NCBI GenBank assembly: GCA_024401225.1 | Contig: JAKSLM010000028.1 | Location: 1 to 35,336 of the forward strand | Direction: 5' to 3' | DNA from: Bacteroidaceae bacterium | GTDB taxonomy: Bacteria; Bacteroidota; Bacteroidia; Bacteroidales; Bacteroidaceae | DNA: 35,336 nt | Shown: piece by piece, positions 8,017-13,997 of the stretch | Numbering within the stretch: the stretch's first letter is position 1 | Layout: the number at the start of each line of letters is the position of its first letter | Translations under genes and position numbers: made by a program | Notes under the pieces: generated by a model | The model's input: the letters and a program-made list of their open reading frames with translations, nothing else | Told to the model about the DNA's origin: nothing | Database searches by the model: none

Positions 8017-8053
8017 GGTTCAAAGGGCGGATAGAAGAACCGTCCCAGCTATT
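8017..8053. repeat. 37-bp direct repeat, left copy
   Basis: The sequence starting GGTTCAAAGGGCGGATAG and ending CCCAGCTATT is identical over 37 bp to 9230-9266. On the minus strand it folds as GGGaCGG/CCGCCC with a 9-nt loop followed by TTTG, a weak terminator-like hairpin. It begins 12 bp after the antitoxin stop codon. Both copies are also preceded on the plus strand by TGACGAT within 20 bp. Confidence 0.85.
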
Positions 8054-8065
8054 CACGATTGGTTG

Positions 8066-8428
8066 TTATTTCCAGTATTCTGCAACATCCTCGGCTACCA
8101 TAGTTGCTTCTGTCTCGGCATCGTGATATTGGTAGGTTTCGTGCCAGACAGATGACGTTGCATTAATAATGTCATCACCAAGGACCGTTGCCATCTTGGC
8201 AATGGTGGCAATGGTTAGGTTGTGAGTGCCCGACAGCCATCGGCTGACTTCTGTTTCGGTTTTGCCCAATGCACGCGCAAGGTCACGCTGACTCATGCCA
8301 CGTTCCTCCAGCAGGTCGTACACCCTATTGGCAATGGCTACACACATATCCACTTGCTTCTGTACTTCGGGAGGTGTCTGCTGTCGGATCATCTCCATTA
8401 TGGGATTCACTTTATTCTTTATCATCAT
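8066..8428 (-). CDS. XRE-family helix-turn-helix antitoxin (HigA-like)
   Basis: A 120-residue protein with a single XRE/Cro-type helix-turn-helix at residues 45-66 (SQRDLARALGKTETEVSRWLSG), preceded by a helical N-terminal arm. In type II modules of HigBA type this protein binds and neutralises the toxin and represses the shared promoter. The start overlaps the end of the upstream gene by 17 nt (8412-8428), giving translational coupling; a second ATG at 8425 is equally possible. Toxin-first order is that of higBA. The C-terminal tail (AETEATMVAEDVAEYWK) is acidic. Confidence 0.8.
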   Translation of the reverse strand: MMIKNKVNPIMEMIRQQTPPEVQKQVDMCVAIANRVYDLLEERGMSQRDLARALGKTETEVSRWLSGTHNLTIATIAKMATVLGDDIINATSSVWHETYQYHDAETEATMVAEDVAEYWK

Positions 8429-8903
8429 CGTCTATTGTAAAGATTAGAGGACCTACAAGCTGAGTACCTGTAATCGTGATAATCTGTTGTTTTTCCTTAT
8501 GCTTAATCTCAATGTCGATTTTCTGAAGTGTCTGAACACATTTGTGCAGTCGTATGTCTTCTTCATAAGTTCTGGTTGTCTTAACGCCACCACTACCCAG
8601 TATCAGTACCTTATGACTGATGTTCAAACAATACAATCTCAGTTCAGAAGTATCAATATGCGAAGGTAATCCCATCACTCTGTCATTCATGGAACCTTCG
8701 TATCTGAAATATCTGTCCTCAGCACCATTTTGCTTGATAATGCCTAATCTGCGTACAAGCACCTGAACATCGTGAGCATGAGAATCCTTAAATTTCAGTA
8801 GGAACTTTTCAAATTCAGTATATTCTTCTCCCTCGAATCGTGGAGAATACAAGCTTACCTTCTCGCCCGTTTCAAGTAGTTCTAGGAGTAAATTCTTTTC
8901 CAT
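8412..8903 (-). CDS. Probable type II toxin partner (RelE/HigB-like)
   Basis: A 163-residue cytoplasmic protein. The segment LRLYCLNISHKVLILGSGGVKTTRTY resembles the core of RelE/HigB-type mRNA interferases or their Gp49-like relatives, where a basic strand and a Tyr/Arg are involved in RNA cleavage. The family is inferred from this block and from the overlapping XRE gene. I start it at the ATG at 8903 and not at 8924, because the -7 box TATTTTTG occupies 8922-8929. The C-terminus is markedly acidic (DDDDKE). It may be inactive or a diverged family member. Confidence 0.65.
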   Translation of the reverse strand: MEKNLLLELLETGEKVSLYSPRFEGEEYTEFEKFLLKFKDSHAHDVQVLVRRLGIIKQNGAEDRYFRYEGSMNDRVMGLPSHIDTSELRLYCLNISHKVLILGSGGVKTTRTYEEDIRLHKCVQTLQKIDIEIKHKEKQQIITITGTQLVGPLIFTIDDDDKE

Positions 8904-8921
8904 TGTTGTACAATTTGGGCA

Positions 8922-8929
8922 CAAAAATA
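8922..8929 (-). promoter_or_regulatory. Promoter of the toxin-antitoxin operon
   Basis: TATTTTTG on the minus strand fits TAnnTTTG. A TTG about 20 nt upstream can act as the -33 element. The expected transcription start is around 8915, leaving a leader of about 12 nt before the ATG at 8903. Confidence 0.55.
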
Positions 8930-8988
8930 AACATAAAAGTTGAATCTAACAAGGATTTTTTGCTACAAATCAACTTTTATGCTTATTT
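8925..8988. promoter_or_regulatory. Inverted-repeat operator candidate at the toxin-antitoxin promoter
   Basis: Arms at 8925-8943 and 8970-8988 match over 18 of 19 positions, with CATAAAAGTTGA and TCAACTTTTATG as the perfect 12-bp core. They straddle the -33 region and overlap the -7 box, where autoregulating XRE antitoxins usually bind. Confidence 0.6.
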
Positions 8989-9024
8989 TTAACATTTAAT
9001 CAAAGGAATCGTACTGCTTATGGA

Positions 9025-9181
9025 TTAATCATCGCGTGCCATGCGGAATTCCAGTTCGTAGGTTTTGATGAAGGAGTTTTTTCTATTTGCTTGTTCCTTC
9101 CACTATCTTTATTTCATCCTCAGTCAAGCCGTAGAGGTCATAGACGAGGCTGTCGATTTCGGCTTCGAGAGCGGAGGTTAT
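9025..9181 (-). pseudogene. Remnant of a DNA methylase/restriction gene C-terminus plus a second fragment
   Basis: From 9181 to the stop at 9083-9085 the minus strand reads 32 codons containing EIDSLVYDLYGLTEDE and then IKIVEGTSK. This closely matches the usual C-terminal end of N6-adenine DNA methylases and type IIG restriction enzymes (EIDxLVYxLYGLTEEEIxIVE). An in-frame TGA lies just upstream, so only the tail survives. In another frame, ending with TAA at 9025-9027, the strand reads NSFIKTYELEFRMARDD, which also looks like a protein C-terminus of unknown family. The remainder of the 8989-9229 gap holds nothing else I can support. Confidence 0.6.
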
Positions 9182-9229
9182 TCAATTTTGCAGTTCTGAA
9201 CCTGGGAATTTGACGATATGCGTCACTAT

Positions 9230-9266
9230 GGTTCAAAGGGCGGATAGAAGAACCGTCCCAGCTATT
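9230..9266. repeat. 37-bp direct repeat, right copy
   Basis: Identical over 37 bp to 8017-8053. It ends 7 bp from the stop codon of the C10 peptidase, on the 3' side of that gene, just as the left copy lies at the 3' side of the antitoxin gene. TAGCTATT is duplicated next to this copy. Confidence 0.85.
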
Positions 9267-9273
9267 TAGCTAT

Positions 9274-11637
9274 TCATTTTACAAAGAAAACCTTACCTTT
9301 CTTTATTACTATACCCTTTTGATTCTTGCTTACACGAACACCATTAAGATTATATACCTTGATTGAGTCTTTATCAACTGCAATTCCATGTATAACAGAA
9401 GATAGATTCTCCTCTATTTCTTCTGCAACCGAAGCAGGGGCGGTATAGCTGTATGAAATGTCCTCTGTCACATCCTCACCGTTTATATTGAAACTACCTG
9501 CGGCAATGATAACCTCAACAGACACTTCCCCTTCTGCTGCACGTGCTACGGACTTCCAGAACGCCATAAGCTTGGCACGTGCACCCTCTTCGTTGTCAAT
9601 AAAGTTGAACTTTATCGTTACAACGCCATCTTCCTCGCTGATGTCATCCTTACCGGCAGTACCCTTCAATACGCCATCAATCAGCAACTCTGCGCTTGCA
9701 TCCTCGTTCACCTCAAACGTCTTCACTTCGTTCAATGCCAACTTGAACTCTGTTATATCCTCTGCATTCTCCTCGTTGATATCCATGCCTTCTTCTACAA
9801 CTGGTGAGATAACATAAATCACATTTCCATTTTCATCAAGTTCATCAATCCATTTGGCATTGATCTCAAGAACATTCTGTGCACCTGTTCCCATGGATAA
9901 ATCCAAAGTGTAACTTCCTTTCGTGTTGTGACGAGGGAGTTTAAACATAAGAGGCTCTACAAATGGATTTGACGCATCTGTCCATTCATAAATAGAGCCA
10001 TACCATAATACATCCTCGAGATCTAACAAATCTACATAGTAGTTACCTGTACAAGGAAATGCTCCTGCTCCAATCCCAACGCTAAACTCCCCTAAAGTCT
10101 TGCTATGCACGTTGGCCGAGAATTGATAATAGCCTGCCGGGATATTTTCAATTGTAGCTTTATACTCACCATATGATACGTTTAAGAATTCCCAATATTT
10201 TTCAGAATATTCTGTTGGAACCAAAATGTTAAGTGTTGAATCTCGATTCGTCAGATTAAACTCTACCTCTCCAACCGAATATGATTCAAGGTGGAATTGT
10301 TCAAGAATAACCTGCAATTCCCAAAAATTACCTCCAAAACGTTCATCAATATTCGAGTAGAAAGTAAGACGACAATCATGAGGAACCGACAAACGACTTG
10401 TTCCTTTAACCAAAGATGGTGAATAGTGGCTATAGAATGTATATAACTCATATTCAGAAGGTACTGGCATAGGAACAGAGATTTGTTTTCCAGACTCGTA
10501 TTCCAAACAGTATTCGTATTCTCCTGCAGAAAGTTGCATTACAGCTATGTTCGAATCATAAACAAACAATCCTGTAAGAACATTCGTAGAAGGAACTAGT
10601 TCCATTTCTTGCTTGAACACCTCTCCTGTTGTCAGGTTGTGGAAGACTGCAGTTCCTGCTTCATCTTCTTTAAGAAACAAACCTTCGTCATTGTAATCAG
10701 GGTATAGAGTAATGGCATAAATACCTTGATTGTATGTCCAAAGTTCGGGTGTACTCCAACAATTCCAAGATTCACCCCATCCAAGGTTAAGGTGGAATTC
10801 TCCTTCAGAATTATAACCATCAGCAATGAAAGAATGCCCCATGTTGTTATTATCTGTGGCATTTATGATAACTGGTCTTTGCTGATTAAGTTGAGTCTTC
10901 AATGGTTCAACAACATTAAGAAAATCTGTTTGTATAACCTCGGTTAAATATCCAAATCTCTTTTGAATAGCAAAAGATTGGTAATTAAAAAAGGTACCTG
11001 TTTCATCAGAAGAAAAAGAAGCTTGTTGTGCAAAGGCAATAGCTTCGCATAGTTCGGCAGGACTTAAGTTGTCACTCCATCCATTGAAACTATAATCTAC
11101 ATGATATACAGGCATAGGACACGATACTTCACTTGGATCATACCATCTAGTGATATTATTGTGTTCCATCACTCCAGAGTCTGAATATGTTTGGTCATAA
11201 GACACCGTCCAAGGTTTCATGTAGCGATAGTAGTTCACCACCTGAGCTGTGCTGATTGTAGAGCAACCTGCTGGAACATGTACACCATTAATGGTTGGCA
11301 TGAGGTCGTTGTATGGAGCTCCCTGATCCCACGAGGTTGTTATCAGCGGTTCCACAATGGTTGTTGCAGGAGCATGATTCATGCCAGCATTCTTCTTCAC
11401 TCTGTTTACTGGCTTGATGGCATCAAGTGAATCAACAACATACTTGATGAATGGAGGCATATTGTTGAAGTCCACATGGCCAGTACCATGGAAAAGGACA
11501 TCGTCTCCATGTGTGATAGTCCATTCCATTTCATTCTGGTTCAAGGAAACATAGTGTCTCTTATCCTGCGAATAGGATGGAAGAACCAAAATAATTGCCA
11601 AAAGCAGTAGAACCTGCCTAAATATACAATTGTTCAT
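9274..11637 (-). CDS. Secreted C10-family (streptopain-like) cysteine peptidase
   Basis: A 787-residue exported protease. Residues 1-23 are a signal peptide, about 25-95 a propeptide-like region, and about 96-315 the catalytic domain. Cys125 in GCSTISTAQVVNYY aligns with the catalytic Cys of SpeB/prtT-type enzymes (usually GCxATAxAQxMxYY). His268 in GHSFIADGY is the catalytic His, and LGWGESWNCW (284-293) is the Gly-Trp-Gly block of the active site. The Ser-Thr-Ile after Cys125 is an unusual variant. The long C-terminal part has beta-rich repeats and an acidic region, ending in VYNLNGVRVSKNQKG and a short basic tail, the Prevotella-type C-terminal sorting or anchoring tail. It is expected at the surface or in the medium, degrading host or microbial proteins. 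Confidence 0.85.
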   Translation of the reverse strand: MNNCIFRQVLLLLAIILVLPSYSQDKRHYVSLNQNEMEWTITHGDDVLFHGTGHVDFNNMPPFIKYVVDSLDAIKPVNRVKKNAGMNHAPATTIVEPLITTSWDQGAPYNDLMPTINGVHVPAGCSTISTAQVVNYYRYMKPWTVSYDQTYSDSGVMEHNNITRWYDPSEVSCPMPVYHVDYSFNGWSDNLSPAELCEAIAFAQQASFSSDETGTFFNYQSFAIQKRFGYLTEVIQTDFLNVVEPLKTQLNQQRPVIINATDNNNMGHSFIADGYNSEGEFHLNLGWGESWNCWSTPELWTYNQGIYAITLYPDYNDEGLFLKEDEAGTAVFHNLTTGEVFKQEMELVPSTNVLTGLFVYDSNIAVMQLSAGEYEYCLEYESGKQISVPMPVPSEYELYTFYSHYSPSLVKGTSRLSVPHDCRLTFYSNIDERFGGNFWELQVILEQFHLESYSVGEVEFNLTNRDSTLNILVPTEYSEKYWEFLNVSYGEYKATIENIPAGYYQFSANVHSKTLGEFSVGIGAGAFPCTGNYYVDLLDLEDVLWYGSIYEWTDASNPFVEPLMFKLPRHNTKGSYTLDLSMGTGAQNVLEINAKWIDELDENGNVIYVISPVVEEGMDINEENAEDITEFKLALNEVKTFEVNEDASAELLIDGVLKGTAGKDDISEEDGVVTIKFNFIDNEEGARAKLMAFWKSVARAAEGEVSVEVIIAAGSFNINGEDVTEDISYSYTAPASVAEEIEENLSSVIHGIAVDKDSIKVYNLNGVRVSKNQKGIVIKKGKVFFVK

Positions 11638-11665
11638 ATTGTTATTATTAATAGATTTACAGCAA

Positions 11666-11673
11666 CAAAGTTA
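11666..11673 (-). promoter_or_regulatory. Promoter of the C10 peptidase gene
   Basis: TAACTTTG on the minus strand fits TAnnTTTG. TTTTG about 19 nt upstream matches the -33 element. The start codon is 29 bp downstream. Confidence 0.65.
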
Positions 11674-11850
11674 CACAAAAAAAACTATTTCACAAAATTT
11701 CGTACAGAAAAAGTATAGAATCTCCATAAAGGAGCCATAGAAGAGCTATAAAGGACATCAGTATAAGCCGAACATTCACGGAACGATAACAGAACGTTAA
11801 CTGACTTCATTAAATGTTTAACTCAAACTTTGGGGTTCACTTCAACCCTA

Positions 11851-11908
11851 TCCCTGCGACCCGCTTTTCATCCAATAGATCAACGGACCTGTCCCTGCGA
11901 CCCGCTTT
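11851..11908. repeat. 17-bp direct repeat in an intergenic gap
   Basis: TCCCTGCGACCCGCTTT occurs at 11851-11867 and again at 11892-11908. The gap 11674-12003 otherwise contains a promoter region and no coding sequence I can support; an open frame across the repeats lacks any family signature. Confidence 0.7.
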
Positions 11909-12003
11909 GCCGGCCAAGAGGTTACTTAATGCAACCTTTCATTTACTCAATCAGTTTAACGCCATGATGAGCCTTGGGCGTGTATGTTTATATCAATGTA
12001 TTC

Positions 12004-12420
12004 TTAATAATTCTTCAGTTCTTCTAAAAATTGAAGAATATCAATTACTTCAACATGTGGAAAAGGAATGGACTTTAACACATTAAAATGTCTGTCGTTG
12101 GAGACAATATACTTTGCGTCTGCCTTTATTGCACAATCAACGAATTTATTATCATCCTTGTCCGCCTGAATAAGTTCGAAATGGTAATACACCTCGATGT
12201 GCCTTGCGTTACTTCTGTTTTGAATAGCAGAAATAACATTGCGAGCAATCTCTGCAGAACCAGTTCGTTCTTCTATGATTTCTTGATATTCATCCAATAT
12301 ATCATCCGTAAAGCACAAACAATACTTGCCGGCTATGAAGTCTCTCCATATCGGATAAAAGCAGCTTGTTCTCTTCAACGATGAGACCAAGCAATTTGTA
12401 TCTAACACGATCCTCTCCAT
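12004..12420 (-). CDS. PIN-domain toxin of a type II toxin-antitoxin system
   Basis: A 138-residue PIN-domain protein, a metal-dependent RNase fold. The acidic residues are Asp7 (LDTN), Glu44 (DEY), Asp90/Asp95 in DDNKFVDCA and Asp109 in VSNDRHF, so the catalytic set is complete. The pattern (LDTNCLVSSL, then DKDDNKFVDCAIKADAKYIVSNDRHF) is that of COG1569-type PIN toxins, relatives of VapC. It starts 5 bp after the small upstream gene, its likely antitoxin, and both should share one transcript. Confidence 0.85.
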   Translation of the reverse strand: MERIVLDTNCLVSSLKRTSCFYPIWRDFIAGKYCLCFTDDILDEYQEIIEERTGSAEIARNVISAIQNRSNARHIEVYYHFELIQADKDDNKFVDCAIKADAKYIVSNDRHFNVLKSIPFPHVEVIDILQFLEELKNY

Positions 12421-12425
12421 CCGGA

Positions 12426-12716
12426 CTAATATACGTAAGGAGTGCGCATGTGTTCTGTTTGCCAGGCCTCAATAGTTTGATCAGACAGCCTTCCCTCATC
12501 ACAAAGCTTGTCCATGGCATCGAGAGCCTTGTTTGAAAAATACTCTGCAATAAGGTTGCGTATCTCCAACAACTCACGTTCATCCTTCACATTGGCTATA
12601 CTTTCGAGTATTTGCATCTGGTAGCCGGTGAATACTGGTGCTGTTCTAGCATTATAGACAGCTGCAGATTCGTTAACCATCTGCGGCTCTTGCTCCTCTA
12701 TTGTATACAGTTTCAT
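12426..12716 (-). CDS. Probable antitoxin partner of the PIN toxin
   Basis: A 96-residue acidic, mostly helical protein, directly upstream of the PIN gene with a 5-bp gap. I recognise no named DNA-binding domain. Partners of COG1569 PIN toxins in Bacteroidetes are typically small unassigned proteins in this position, so the role is inferred from context. The C-terminal half (LCDEGRLSDQTIEAWQTEHMRTPYVY) probably wraps the toxin. No TAnnTTTG box is obvious upstream. Confidence 0.65.
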   Translation of the reverse strand: MKLYTIEEQEPQMVNESAAVYNARTAPVFTGYQMQILESIANVKDERELLEIRNLIAEYFSNKALDAMDKLCDEGRLSDQTIEAWQTEHMRTPYVY

Positions 12717-13175
12717 ATCAGTAGTATTGTTGAATTATTATTTGCTTTTCTTTGTTTAATACTGTTTGACATTAGGTTTTCGCCCTTCGCACCCTGTCAA
12801 TTTAAGCAGACTAAATTTCCGCAAAAATAATAAAAATATTGCGATTGTTGCTATTGTTTGTGTCATTTTTTCTTATTATACATATAATGTGTAGGTTTTA
12901 AAGGCATAATCGAAGCAAAATGTACATTAAGATAGCAAGAATGCCGTCGACTTTTCTCCTTCCTTTTTTTTCGTTAGCCACAAAGCACGAAGTTTTTTTT
13001 CGATACCTCCTATATAACAAACATAATTTTGTTATTCCTGGTTTCGTTCGTGGGAAGGCTCCAGGTGGTTAACTGAGTAGTTACTTTTGACTCATAGTTT
13101 AATCTCCGAGAGCATCATCCATTGGAATAAGGATTAAGGCGGTTGTCGGCACAAGCTTGCAACTATTTACACAAC

Positions 13176-13231
13176 TCCTTGCAAGGAATCAGCAAAGTCC
13201 TTGCAAGGAGTTGGTTGTTTCCTTGCAAGGA
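13176..13231. repeat. Three TCCTTGCAAGGA palindromes at 22-bp spacing
   Basis: The 12-bp palindrome TCCTTGCAAGGA occurs at 13176-13187, 13198-13209 and 13220-13231, separated by unrelated 10-bp spacers. The same core with the same period occurs at 35040-35095. The surrounding gap 12717-13997 is otherwise AT-rich and nearly gene-free. Confidence 0.85.
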
Positions 13232-13303
13232 CTTAGCCATGTTCTTACTATGTGTCAAGAGTTGATGAGTAACGAGGGGACGATGATTGTATAGAGTAGT
13301 GAG

Positions 13304-13369
13304 AATAAGATAGTATATGCTATTGGATAGGATATGCTATCCAACGGAATAAGATAGTATATCTTGTTG
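13304..13369. repeat. Second palindrome array with 22-bp units
   Basis: Three 22-bp units. Units 1 and 3 begin AATAAGATAGTATAT and the middle one is GATAGGATATGCTATC plus six bases. The palindromic cores include GGATAG/CTATCC and AAGATA/TATCTT. It lies 73 bp after the TCCTTGCAAGGA array but has an unrelated sequence. Confidence 0.6.
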
Positions 13370-13549
13370 CGAATGGAAAGTAACGTTGAGGCAAGGTTTT
13401 TATAGCAGGTTGGTATGTTGTGTGGATGGCGACTCTGCTGCTTTACATGCGAAAAGTTGGTTTTTTATATACATTAAATACATGGTATGCATAATCATTT
13501 GTATACCAATAACTACACTATGTATATAAGTATGTACATAGGCATTTTG

Positions 13550-13605
13550 CTATATACACAAAACTACATGGCATCGTTTGGCGCCATGTAGTTTTGTGTA
13601 TATAG
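13550..13605. repeat. Perfect 23-bp inverted repeat
   Basis: Arms at 13550-13572 and 13583-13605 are fully complementary (inner end ACTACATGGC, loop of 10 nt ATCGTTTGGC, then GCCATGTAGT). The surroundings are rich in TATATAC motifs. There is no U-tract, and no gene lies within 150 bp on either side. Confidence 0.85.
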
Positions 13606-13768
13606 ATATTTTATAATATACATAGTTATATACATTCTTAAACGCTTGAATATTCGATTGTTAACTTGTCTATGTATATTATGTATATTAAATCACATAC
13701 TTTCGCATGATATACTGGTATTATCGGGATTTTCACTCCCTTTGCAGACACATTAAAACAATAACATT

Positions 13769-13864
13769 ATGAAGATAACAGTAATAGGAAAGAGTAAGTG
13801 TGGCAAGGATGGAGCCATCAGCGAATCGTTTGTGAACATGGAGGTTAGCGCATGGCTTGAGTGA
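13769..13864 (+). pseudogene. Short 31-codon gene fragment, unknown family
   Basis: ATG at 13769 opens MKITVIGKSKCGKDGAISES and continues to a TGA at 13862-13864 (31 residues). The composition and start look like the N-terminus of a real protein cut short, not random sequence, but I cannot name the family. TCCCTTTGC about 30 bp upstream is a degenerate -7 box. It is the only plus-strand coding-like sequence in the 12717-13997 gap. Confidence 0.35.
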
Positions 13865-13925
13865 ATAAAGTTGTTCCTAATTGTATACTGTTCCAAAAAC
13901 TTATTTGATCCGTACACCTCAACAA

Positions 13926-13959
13926 AAATGCGGGTAAAGCCGAAACTTTACCCGCATTT
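13926..13959 (-). terminator. Rho-independent terminator after the surface-protein gene
   Basis: Perfect 14-bp stem AAATGCGGGTAAAG (13926-13939) and CTTTACCCGCATTT (13946-13959) with a 6-nt loop. On the minus strand it is followed by TTGTT after the stem T-run. It lies 39 bp past the stop of the gene at 13998. Confidence 0.85.
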
Positions 13960-13997
13960 ATTATCGTAGGAATCAAGTACGAACACTTGATGTCACA

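Noticed and set aside
11814-12086. 90-codon plus-strand open frame
   Set aside because: It runs through the 17-bp direct repeats and into the 3' end of the PIN toxin gene; no motif supports it.
13176-13369. Possible CRISPR array
   Set aside because: Only three units per family, 10-bp spacers and a 12-bp palindromic repeat; far too short for CRISPR and no cas genes in the window.
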